From Geothermobacter sp964441925 (GTDB taxonomy: Bacteria > Desulfobacterota > Desulfuromonadia > Desulfuromonadales > Geothermobacteraceae), in NCBI GenBank assembly GCA_964441925.1, contig CAYTVY010000010.1:1-32896 (forward strand): 32,896 nucleotides of DNA, written 5' to 3'. The translations under genes and the position numbers were made by a program. Each line of letters begins with the position of its first letter. Positions within the stretch are counted from its first letter, which is position 1. Under the pieces are notes generated by a model. It saw only the letters and a program-made list of their open reading frames with translations, was not told where the DNA came from and did not search any database. Positions 8,024 through 16,072 of the stretch are shown here, piece by piece.

Positions 8024-8854
8024 ATGCAGCAGGCACTGCAGAGAGCGGCGGCGGTCATCGCCAATGCCGAGGCCCTGGTCATCACCGCTGGCGCCGGCAT
8101 GGGCGTCGATTCCGGCCTGCCCGACTTTCGCGGCGACCAGGGCTTCTGGAAAGCCTACCCGATGTACGAAAAACTGGGCATCAACTTCGTCGCCGCCGCC
8201 AATCCGGAACACTTCGAGCGCGACCCGGCCTTCGGCTGGGGCTTCTACGGCCACCGCACCAACCTCTACCGGCAGACCGAGCCACACGCCGGCTTCGCCA
8301 TTCTGAAGCACTGGCTCGAATCGACCGGCCGGGACGGATTCGTCGTCACCTCCAATGTCGACGGACAGTTCCAGAAGGCCGGCTTCGCCGAGACGCAGAT
8401 CCTCGAGGTGCACGGCTCCATCCATCACCTGCAGTGCCTCGTCCCCTGCCGGCAGGCGATCTGGGAAAACGACGAACAGTTCGAGATCGACTTCGCCACC
8501 ATGCGCTCGGCCACCGTCCCGACCTGCCGTTTCTGCGGCGGCACCGCCCGTCCCAACATCCTGATGTTCGGCGACTATTCCTGGCTGCCGGGACGCAGCC
8601 ACGGCCAGCAGATGCGCTTCGACCTCTTCTGCGACCAGCACCGGGGCCGGCCGCTGGCGGTGATCGAAATGGGGGCCGGTACCGCCATCCCCACCATCCG
8701 CCACCTGAGCGAACGTCTCGGCTCCTGGCCGAACGCCATCGTCATCCGCATCAATCCGCGGGAAGCGCAGATCCGGCCACCCCACATCTCCCTGGCCTGT
8801 GGCGCCCTGGAGGGGCTGCGGGCCATCGACAAAATTCTGGCCGGAAACACCTGA
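8024..8854 (+). CDS. SIR2-family NAD-dependent protein deacylase
   Basis: The 276-residue protein carries the sirtuin NAD site, GAGMGVDSGLPDFRG (about residues 22-36), TSNVDGQF, and the catalytic HG in EVHGSIHH. A zinc site is suggested by CLVPC and CRFC. Sirtuins remove acyl groups from lysines using NAD and release nicotinamide. GAGMG replaces the usual GAG-S/I-S variants, as in several bacterial subfamilies, so the preferred acyl group is not predictable. ATG at 8024 is chosen for its ideal AGGAG at 8013-8017 (six-base gap); the frame is open back to 7967, inside the MITE. The nicotinate phosphoribosyltransferase gene follows 37 bases later, linking NAD consumption to NAD salvage. Confidence 0.85.
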   Translation: MQQALQRAAAVIANAEALVITAGAGMGVDSGLPDFRGDQGFWKAYPMYEKLGINFVAAANPEHFERDPAFGWGFYGHRTNLYRQTEPHAGFAILKHWLESTGRDGFVVTSNVDGQFQKAGFAETQILEVHGSIHHLQCLVPCRQAIWENDEQFEIDFATMRSATVPTCRFCGGTARPNILMFGDYSWLPGRSHGQQMRFDLFCDQHRGRPLAVIEMGAGTAIPTIRHLSERLGSWPNAIVIRINPREAQIRPPHISLACGALEGLRAIDKILAGNT

Positions 8855-8891
8855 CGCGGTAAAATCGAAGAACGGGCAAAGGAGCGGGTCG

Positions 8892-10319
<1,428 letters not shown>

Positions 10320-10333
10320 CGGCAGGAGACTAC

Positions 10334-11212
10334 TTACTTGCCGCCGAACAGGCCGCGCAGCCCTTCCAGCGCCTTGCCGGCCTGCTCTTCGACCGCCCGG
10401 TCGACTTCCGGCGGCAGGGGAACCTTGTTCAGCTTTTTCCGCACCTTCGTAGCCGCCTTCTCGACTTCGGCGCCCGCCTTGCCGGCCAGTTCGCCCCTGA
10501 CGGTGTCGAGCCCTTTCAGTTCGCCCCTGAGCAGGGCCGCCAGCCGCGGTGACAGCTTGGCACTGCTGCGGGCGGTGGCATCGAGCAGGGTCTGGACGAC
10601 GGTCCGGATCAGCTCGGGCATGGTCATCCCCCCCTGTCCGCGTCCCAGGTCGCGCAGTTCGATCTTCGGCAGCACCAGCCTCACCCGGGAGGATTCACCG
10701 AGCAGACCGAGCCGGGCGGAGACCTCCACATCCTCAATGGTGAACCGTTCGATGACAAACTTCCGTCCGCTGCCGCCAGAACCATCCTCGCCGGCCGGTG
10801 TCACCGCCCCCCGTCCTCCGGCCGCTCTGGTCCGGGCCAGCAGCGGCTGTACATTGTTCTTTCCCCCGTCCTGTTCGAGATCGATACGGATACCGGACAG
10901 ACGCACCGCCGGAACAACGACTGTGTCCTGCAGCAGGGAACCGAGGGAAACGACGATCCGGCCGGAGCTGAGCGACAGGAAACGCTCCTCCCGAAAACCG
11001 GGCGGATTGGCGATTCTCAGGTTGGCCAGAGCGATTTTGCCGCCCAGAAACGAGATGTCGACCCGCTCCAGGCTGGTCGGCACTCCCAGCGCCTCGCGTC
11101 CACCATATTCGATCGCCCGACGGGCAATGCTGTCGATAGAAAACAGAGCACCGGCGACCACCACCGCCAGCAGTACCACCAGAACGACGACCACCTTGAC
11201 CAGCGCTTTCAT
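10334..11212 (-). CDS. AsmA-like single-span membrane protein, function unknown
   Basis: The 292-residue protein has one N-terminal membrane anchor (LVKVVVVLVVLLAVVVAGALF) followed by IDSIARRAIEYGGREALGVPTSLERVDIS and LANLRIANPPGF. That pattern resembles the start of AsmA/DUF748-type envelope proteins, which begin with a membrane helix and a beta-rich repeat. The C-terminal 100 residues are helical and charged, with many lysine and glutamate residues. It probably faces the periplasm. I place the start at ATG 11212 after GGGAGG with a five-base gap; a GTG lies one codon earlier. No catalytic motif is visible. The family assignment is tentative. Confidence 0.6.
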   Translation of the reverse strand: MKALVKVVVVLVVLLAVVVAGALFSIDSIARRAIEYGGREALGVPTSLERVDISFLGGKIALANLRIANPPGFREERFLSLSSGRIVVSLGSLLQDTVVVPAVRLSGIRIDLEQDGGKNNVQPLLARTRAAGGRGAVTPAGEDGSGGSGRKFVIERFTIEDVEVSARLGLLGESSRVRLVLPKIELRDLGRGQGGMTMPELIRTVVQTLLDATARSSAKLSPRLAALLRGELKGLDTVRGELAGKAGAEVEKAATKVRKKLNKVPLPPEVDRAVEEQAGKALEGLRGLFGGK

Positions 11213-11327
11213 CACGGCCTCCCGGTTACAGGTCTACCCTACCCGTAAAGGCTAATCGCTCGCCGCCGGTTTGCAAGCCCCCGGCAGACCAATGATACGG
11301 TATGCCGGTCATGCATTCAGGGCCGCA

Positions 11328-12518
11328 TCAAAGCACCTGCAGCTGCTGGCCGGAGAAAGTCAGGCTCTTCAGACCGTCTTCTTCGACCCAGAAGGTGTTT
11401 TCGACCCCCACGGCCCCCAGTCCCGGAAAGACCAGCTTCGGCTCGAAGGCGAAGGTCATCTTCGGCTGCAGGAGATGTTCGGAGAAACCACGGGCGAGAA
11501 AGGGGTACTCGTCCAGCTCGACGCCGACCCCGTGGCCGACGAAGGAGACCCGGGCCGCCGGAGTCCCCATGAAATGGTCGGCATAGCCCATTTTCGCCGC
11601 CAGCCCGACGCAGAAGTCGTACAGCTCGCCCCAGGCCACGCCGGGGCGGGCCCTGTCGACGAAAGCCTGCTGCAGTTCGAGCATGTCCTCGTACCCCCGA
11701 CGCAACCGGGAATCGGGCTCGCCGAGAGAGAAGATCCGGGTCTGGTCGACCAGGTAGCCGTCGAAACAGGCGACGAAATCGACCGTGATCGGCTCGCCGG
11801 CCCGGATGGTCTTGTAGCTCGCTCCCTGGGGAAAGGCCGGCGTCAGGCCGACACCGCCGAGCGGGGTGTCGAAACCGCTCGGCACGGCGCTGTCGGCACC
11901 GGAGAAGGCGTGGCCGTAAAAGATTTCGCTGTTGAAGCCGCGCATCCGGATCATCCCCTGGTGTCCCGCCCGGCGCGCCTCGTGCTCCAGCTCGGCGCTC
12001 AGCTCCAGGTCGCTCATCCCCTCGCGGATCACCTCCGCCGCCCGCCGCACCACCTTGTCGGCGATCAGGGCCGCGTCCTTCATGATGGCGATCTCGTAAT
12101 CCGACTTGATCGCCCGCACGGACCGGATCAGGGGGGTGGCATCCTCGATCGCCGCTTCCGGCAGCACCCGTTCCAGCCGCCGGCAGAACTGCACCGGCAG
12201 CACGTCGAGCTCCAGCCCCAGCCGCCGCGGCAGAGAATGGCCGTAATCCCGGACGAGGCCGGGGAGCCGGCGCGGGCTGTCCAGGGGAAGAACGTTCTTC
12301 AGTCCCGATTCCATCCGCGCCCGTCCATGATCCCGTCGCACCAGATAGAGGGGCTCACCGACGGCCGGCACATAGAGCAGACCCTGCTGGATCGAGCCGG
12401 CAAAATAGAACAGGTCGGCGTTCTGCACCATCAGCACGGCGTCCAGTCCGGCCTCGGCCATCTGCTGCTGCAGACGGCGACAGCGATCGTTCAGTTCGGT
12501 CAGCGGTGTCAGGCGCAT
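11328..12518 (-). CDS. M24-family Xaa-Pro aminopeptidase
   Basis: The 396-residue protein has a creatinase-type N-terminal domain and a C-terminal pita-bread metallopeptidase domain. Likely metal ligands are the two aspartates in TVDFVACFDGYLVDQTRIF, the histidine in SFVGHGVGVELDEYP, the glutamate in FAFEPKL and the glutamate in VGVENTFWV. The last motif reads VEN where VED is usual. Enzymes of this class remove N-terminal residues before proline. ATG at 12518 follows GAGGA with a seven-base gap; the frame is open further upstream without a ribosome binding site. A motif-rich 272-bp region lies upstream. A prolidase or creatinase-like activity cannot be excluded. Confidence 0.88.
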   Translation of the reverse strand: MRLTPLTELNDRCRRLQQQMAEAGLDAVLMVQNADLFYFAGSIQQGLLYVPAVGEPLYLVRRDHGRARMESGLKNVLPLDSPRRLPGLVRDYGHSLPRRLGLELDVLPVQFCRRLERVLPEAAIEDATPLIRSVRAIKSDYEIAIMKDAALIADKVVRRAAEVIREGMSDLELSAELEHEARRAGHQGMIRMRGFNSEIFYGHAFSGADSAVPSGFDTPLGGVGLTPAFPQGASYKTIRAGEPITVDFVACFDGYLVDQTRIFSLGEPDSRLRRGYEDMLELQQAFVDRARPGVAWGELYDFCVGLAAKMGYADHFMGTPAARVSFVGHGVGVELDEYPFLARGFSEHLLQPKMTFAFEPKLVFPGLGAVGVENTFWVEEDGLKSLTFSGQQLQVL

Positions 12519-12638
12519 CGGTCGGTCCTCACGAAAATCGTTGTTTTTGCTGGGCATTCTGGCAGGCGCGGAACAGGCTGTCAATGGAGGCCCGAGCCAT
12601 TTTCAACCGATTCCAAAATATGCGGATTTTTGCCGGCC

Positions 12639-12758
12639 GGCAGGCGTCACAGAAAGTCGCCTGCCTAAAATATGGGCAGATCGCTATTTTCCAAGATCGA
12701 TTGGCCGACTTGTCCGGCCGGACATCGATTTTCCACAGGGCTATCCACAGCCGGCTGT
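12639..12758. promoter_or_regulatory. Palindrome cluster with DnaA-box-like sites upstream of the M24 gene
   Basis: The 272-bp gap 12519-12790 holds several motifs and no gene. GGCAGGCG (12639-12646) pairs with CGCCTGCC (12658-12665). A perfect 14-bp palindrome, TGTCCGGCCGGACA, lies at 12711-12724. TTTTCCACA (12729-12737) and CTATCCACA (12741-12749) each differ by one base from the DnaA box TTATCCACA and start 12 bp apart. ACAGCCGGCTGT (12747-12758) is a perfect 12-bp palindrome overlapping the second. Their function is not established; no dnaA gene is nearby. Confidence 0.45.
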
Positions 12759-12790
12759 TGACGGTGGTGACGCCTCCCCCGGCTCTGTCC

Positions 12791-12937
12791 TCAGCCCTCA
12801 TCGTAGCGGCAGCTCAGATCTTCTCCCTCGATCAGTTCGGAGCAATCCTCACAGACCGGTTCTCCGTTGTCTTCCCGGATCAGAAGCTCTTCTTCGGGAA
12901 AGAGCATCCGGCAGTTGTGGCATCGTTTCTCGGCCAT
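12791..12937 (-). CDS. Small zinc-ribbon protein
   Basis: This 48-residue protein has two CxxC knuckles, C6/C9 (CHNC) and C29/C32 (CEDC), separated by an acidic stretch, as expected for a one-zinc ribbon. The ending SCRYDEG is unusual. GGGAGAGGA sits a few bases before the ATG at 12937, which supports translation, and a TATAAT at 12974-12979 (minus strand) lies upstream. I cannot assign a role; candidates are a protein-binding adaptor or a metal-responsive factor. It is separated from the upstream octahaem gene by that gene's terminator. Confidence 0.75.
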   Translation of the reverse strand: MAEKRCHNCRMLFPEEELLIREDNGEPVCEDCSELIEGEDLSCRYDEG

Positions 12938-12973
12938 GGTTCCTCTCCCGGATTCATGGTTCCTGTGAGACTG

Positions 12974-12979
12974 ATTATA
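12974..12979 (-). promoter_or_regulatory. Consensus -10 (TATAAT) of the zinc-ribbon gene
   Basis: A perfect TATAAT reads on the minus strand 37 bases before the start codon. It directly adjoins the MITE terminus at 12981, so the region that would hold the -35 is MITE sequence; no good -35 is visible there. Confidence 0.5.
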
Positions 12980-12980
12980 C

Positions 12981-13010
12981 CCTGAATCAGTGGGTTTGTG
13001 CCGGATCAAG
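12981..13010. mobile_element. MITE copy B (solitary terminus)
   Basis: These 30 bases match the left end of copy D (18356-18385) with one mismatch (GGATCAAG against GGATAAAG). No partner terminus or interior sequence follows; the next bases lead into the terminator of the octahaem gene. This is a remnant left by deletion or a partial insertion. Confidence 0.75.
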
Positions 13011-13047
13011 GCGGCCAACGAAGAGACGGGGCAAAAGAACCGCCCCT

Positions 13048-13084
13048 GAAAAACAGGGCCGGCCGGGACAATCCCGGCCGGCCC
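13048..13084 (-). terminator. Intrinsic terminator of the octahaem cytochrome gene
   Basis: A 13-bp perfect stem (13056-13068 with 13072-13084, loop of three) is followed on the minus strand by TGTTTTTCAG. It begins 23 bases after the cytochrome stop codon. Confidence 0.85.
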
Positions 13085-13107
13085 GTCAATCATCGGATGG
13101 CGTCGCG

Positions 13108-14457
13108 TCACTTCACGTCCTGGTTGTAACGCTCCTTGTAGTACTTCTTGATCTGCTCGATCCGCTTCGGATCGAATCCCTTGGTGTACCACTGGTGCTC
13201 CGGCCGGCCGTCGATGTACTTGGCCACGATCTTTTCGTACACCTCGGGCTTGCCGGCCTTCTCGCAGGCCTCCTTGGCCTTGGGCAACAGATGATTGTAG
13301 AAGGCCTTGGCCATGTCGTAGATACCGTTCCACCAGGCGTAGTCGGGACCGCTCATGGCCGCTCCGTGCCGGGCCCGCCGACCTTCGTGGTGCCAGAGTT
13401 CCCAGTAGATCCAGTCGATCTCGTCGTCGAAATTGTCCTTGCTGATCACCCCTTCTTCCATCAGCAGATCACGGATCTCCTTGGCCGGAATGGCGAACTT
13501 GTCGTTGTAGAGGCCGACAAAGGCATCGAGCTGCTGGTAGAAGCCCTCGACGAAGGCCCCGCCGTGACAGGCCGAGCAGACATCCTTCATGCTGTCGAGC
13601 TTCTTCTGCCAGTCGGCGGTGCGCTTGGAGACCGGCGCCCGCAGGTTCCAGGAGAGCCGGGTGCCGACATCGTGGGTCACCTCCTGGTTCGGCGTCGCGC
13701 TCATGTGGCAGGTGGCGCAGGTGGGGGCATCGTAGTAGTCCTCACCGGCGATCCACTTGGGATGATCCATGTTGAGATCATCCTTGAAGGCCCGGTAGAG
13801 GATACCGTGTTTCGACTCCTCGTAGACTTCCTTCTGCGGATGGTCGGGACCGAGATGGCACTTGCCGCAGGTCTCGGGCTGGCGCGCCTGTTCCTTGCTG
13901 AAACGGTGCCGGGTGTGGCAGGCCGAACAGGTTCCCTTGGAACCGTCCGGGTTGACCCGGCCGATGCCGGTGTTGGGCCAGGTGGCCGGATCGAGGGATC
14001 CGTCCTCGTTGACCTTGACGATGGAGCCGTGACACTGCCGGCAGCCGACGGCAACGGCCGGCTCGCCGCCGATGGTCTGGCCGAGCAGACCGTCCTTGGT
14101 GTTCAGGATGTCACCTGCCTTGGCGTGGTGGCTGGCCTCCTGCTCGGCAGCCTCCTTCGGATGGCAGGCAGCACAGTCGCGCGGCGACACGATCACCGCC
14201 ACCGTAAACCCGTGATGCTCCATGGCGTCGGCATCGTCCTTGTTCGCCTTGTGACACTCGTAGCAGCCGACGCCGGCGTTCCAGTGGGCGCTGTCCTCCC
14301 ACTGGCTGACGATCCCGGGCATTCCCTCGTGACAATCGAGACACTGGGCCGTCTCTTTCGAAATCCGCGGTTCCTTGGCCAGAGCGCCGCCCGCCAGGCA
14401 CAGTCCGGCGGCAACCAGCAGCAACGCCGTCAGCGTCAACCTTCCAACCCTCTTCAT
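13108..14457 (-). CDS. Octahaem c-type cytochrome, hydroxylamine oxidoreductase (HAO) family
   Basis: The 449-residue exported protein has a signal peptide (LTLTALLLVAAGLCLAGGALA) and eight CXXCH haem-binding motifs at C39, C65, C95, C139, C177, C197, C247 and C294. Their order and the long helical C-terminal region after the last haem match the HAO family. Aerobic nitrifiers use this fold to oxidise hydroxylamine; in anaerobic proteobacteria HAO relatives are thought to reduce nitrite or hydroxylamine. The tyrosine that cross-links to the catalytic haem in true HAO lies in the C-terminal part; here Y373 in PDYAWWNG is in the right area, but I cannot align it. GGGAGG precedes the ATG by six bases. 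The gene is monocistronic, with an HcpR-like operator upstream, which favours nitrogen-oxide detoxification or respiration. Confidence 0.88.
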   Translation of the reverse strand: MKRVGRLTLTALLLVAAGLCLAGGALAKEPRISKETAQCLDCHEGMPGIVSQWEDSAHWNAGVGCYECHKANKDDADAMEHHGFTVAVIVSPRDCAACHPKEAAEQEASHHAKAGDILNTKDGLLGQTIGGEPAVAVGCRQCHGSIVKVNEDGSLDPATWPNTGIGRVNPDGSKGTCSACHTRHRFSKEQARQPETCGKCHLGPDHPQKEVYEESKHGILYRAFKDDLNMDHPKWIAGEDYYDAPTCATCHMSATPNQEVTHDVGTRLSWNLRAPVSKRTADWQKKLDSMKDVCSACHGGAFVEGFYQQLDAFVGLYNDKFAIPAKEIRDLLMEEGVISKDNFDDEIDWIYWELWHHEGRRARHGAAMSGPDYAWWNGIYDMAKAFYNHLLPKAKEACEKAGKPEVYEKIVAKYIDGRPEHQWYTKGFDPKRIEQIKKYYKERYNQDVK

Positions 14458-14524
14458 GGCAAACCTCCCTTTCGTTACTTACCTTGAATCGCTCCGGAGC
14501 GGTCCGCTCCATCGTTTCCGATAA

Positions 14525-14566
14525 AGATTAGCCAGCTTTCAGGCGGAAGCAATTGACCCAGGTCAA
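14525..14566 (-). promoter_or_regulatory. HcpR-like operator and promoter of the octahaem cytochrome gene
   Basis: The perfect palindrome TTGACC-CA-GGTCAA occupies 14553-14566. It fits the CRP/FNR superfamily pattern TTGA-N6-TCAA, and specifically TTGACC-N2-GGTCAA, which I recall as the motif proposed for HcpR regulators of deltaproteobacteria. On the minus strand TAATCT (14530-14525) is a likely -10, putting the transcription start near 14518. The palindrome centre is then at -41.5, the standard class II activator position. A GC-rich hairpin, GGAGCGG-T-CCGCTCC (14496-14510), lies in the leader. Confidence 0.65.
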
Positions 14567-14573
14567 AAAAAGA

Positions 14574-14735
14574 CCTGAATCAGTGAGCTTCACGTCGGCG
14601 GATAGCACAAGTCATTGACCTGCCTGCGCTTTCCAAAAATCACCGGCGAACCTAAGGGTGCGCCTTAGATTTTTGAAAATCGCATCCAGGCCAAGCACTT
14701 GCACTCTCCATCCAACAGAAACTCTCTGATTCAGG
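14574..14735. mobile_element. MITE copy C (162 bp)
   Basis: The ends are CCTGAATCAGTGAGCTTC and, reversed, CCTGAATCAGAGAGTTTC. The 5-bp target duplication AAAGA flanks it perfectly (14569-14573 and 14736-14740). The interior is the reverse complement of copy D at high identity over about 90 bases. An internal hairpin, CTAAG (14652-14656) with CTTAG (14664-14668), is enclosed by AAAAAT/ATTTTT. There is no open frame. It lies seven bases upstream of the HcpR-like palindrome and fills most of the 345-bp gap between the cytochrome gene and the REC-PilZ gene. Confidence 0.9.
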
Positions 14736-14748
14736 AAAGAAAAATCCC

Positions 14749-14766
14749 GCAACCGGGGCGGAAAGA
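14749..14766 (-). terminator. Possible terminator of the REC-PilZ operon
   Basis: On the minus strand CCGC-N7-GCGG is followed by GATTTTTC. The stem is only four pairs, so this is a weak call. It lies about 40 bases after the REC-PilZ stop codon. Confidence 0.35.
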
Positions 14767-14802
14767 AAGGAAAAAGACTCGAATCGGCGCTTCGGTGAAA
14801 GA

Positions 14803-15522
14803 TCAGTCCTCCGGCTCATCCACCCATTGCCGGCGAACGAAGGTACGGATCGCCCGCAGATCGTCGAGCGAGAGATCGACGAATTGCACGCCCATGCCGG
14901 AAGGCAGATCCGGCTTGGTTCTTTCGCCGTCGTCATTGATCCAGGCGACCCGTGCCCGGGCGACAATCGGCCGCTCGCGATCGGGAAGAAAAAAGGAAAG
15001 GCGCAGTTCGGTGTCGACCGGCAGCGGACGATCGGTCACCAGAAACAGGCCGCCGGTACTCAGATTGATACTGAAGTCGGTCAACTCCTCCGACGAACCG
15101 TCGCCGTAACGAACCTGCAGCCGCACCGGCACCCGGGGGGCGCGCCTTTCCCGCAGACCGAGATAGCGGCTGGCGACGGCAGTGAACTTGTGACGGTCGA
15201 CCGGCTTGAGCAACACCTCGTCACAACCGGCGTTCCGGCAGCGCTGCAAGGCATCGTCCCGGCCGCCATGAGTCACCATGACGATCGGGATGTGGGCCAG
15301 GTCGGGGTCGGCCTTGATACGCCGGCAGGCCTGGTCACCATCCATGACCGGCATGAAAAGATCCATGAAGATCAGGTCGGGACGTTCCCGGCGCGCGATC
15401 TCGATCGCCTGCACGCCGTTGCGCGCCACCAGCAGGGTCAGGTCGGCGCGATGGAAAAAGGTCTTTTCCAGCTCGACGAAAAGCTCGACATCATCAACCA
15501 GCAGAACCTTTTTCCGCTCCAT
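14803..15522 (-). CDS. Response regulator with REC and PilZ domains
   Basis: The 239-residue protein starts with a receiver domain: acidic pair in LLVDD, phospho-acceptor D54 in IFMDLFMP, and the conserved lysine in LLKPVD near residue 107. A PilZ domain follows, with an arginine-rich entry (LRERRAPRVPVRLQ) and NLSTGG, corresponding to the RxxxR and (D/N)xSxxG elements that bind c-di-GMP. It should link a phosphorelay with c-di-GMP signalling, for example in motility or surface behaviour; no kinase lies nearby. GGGGGAGAGAAG precedes the ATG at 15522. It is the last gene of a likely operon, 34 bases after mog. Confidence 0.88.
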   Translation of the reverse strand: MERKKVLLVDDVELFVELEKTFFHRADLTLLVARNGVQAIEIARRERPDLIFMDLFMPVMDGDQACRRIKADPDLAHIPIVMVTHGGRDDALQRCRNAGCDEVLLKPVDRHKFTAVASRYLGLRERRAPRVPVRLQVRYGDGSSEELTDFSINLSTGGLFLVTDRPLPVDTELRLSFFLPDRERPIVARARVAWINDDGERTKPDLPSGMGVQFVDLSLDDLRAIRTFVRRQWVDEPED

Positions 15523-15556
15523 ACCCGCTTCTCTCCCCCGGCACGCCGCAAAGGGC

Positions 15557-16057
15557 TCAGCGGCCGCAATCGGTGGGATCACCCTTGAGTTTGTCCAGGG
15601 CGTGCGGCAACGCCGGCAGCAGAACCGCGAAATTTTCCCGGGCCGCTTTCGGGCTGCCGGGAAGATTGACGACGAGCGTCCCGCCGCGCATGCCGACCAC
15701 CCCCCGCGACAACATGGCATGCGGCGTCTTCTTCAGGCTCTCCAGCCGCATCGCCTCGGCCATTCCCGGTACCAGCCGGTCGACCACCTGCAGGGTCGCC
15801 TCCGGAGTGACATCGCGCGGCGACAGGCCGGTGCCGCCGGTGGTCAGCACCAGATCGAGCCGAAGGTTGTCGGCCCAGTCGATCAGCACCTCGACGATGC
15901 GCTCCCGTTCGTCGGGAATGATCGCCGTCCGGACCACCACCCCCAGTCCCTCGCACATCTGCACCAGCAATGGACCACTTTCATCAGTCCGCTCACCGCG
16001 GGCCCCCTTGTCGGAAAGGGTGAGAATACCGATGGTGAAATTCCGTCCGTCCGTCAT
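15557..16057 (-). CDS. mog: Molybdopterin adenylyltransferase (MogA/MoaB family)
   Basis: The 166-residue protein has the MoaB/MogA signature TTGGTGLSPRDVTPEAT and a C-terminal VVNLPGSPKAARE. Proteins of this family adenylate molybdopterin before insertion of molybdate or tungstate, in the cytoplasm. Length is normal. The gene starts 15 bases after the upstream helical-repeat gene and is followed by REC-PilZ, with no other cofactor gene in the window, so its operon partners are unusual. MoaB and MogA cannot be separated from sequence alone. Confidence 0.9.
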   Translation of the reverse strand: MTDGRNFTIGILTLSDKGARGERTDESGPLLVQMCEGLGVVVRTAIIPDERERIVEVLIDWADNLRLDLVLTTGGTGLSPRDVTPEATLQVVDRLVPGMAEAMRLESLKKTPHAMLSRGVVGMRGGTLVVNLPGSPKAARENFAVLLPALPHALDKLKGDPTDCGR

Positions 16058-16072
16058 GCTTCCCTGCTCCCT

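Noticed and set aside
12711..12758. Replication origin call
   Set aside because: Only two imperfect DnaA boxes are present, with no clear AT-rich unwinding element and no dnaA, dnaN or gidA neighbours.
12541..14487. Plus-strand open frame of 648 codons
   Set aside because: It is antisense to the eight-haem cytochrome gene and shows low-complexity translation without a ribosome binding site.
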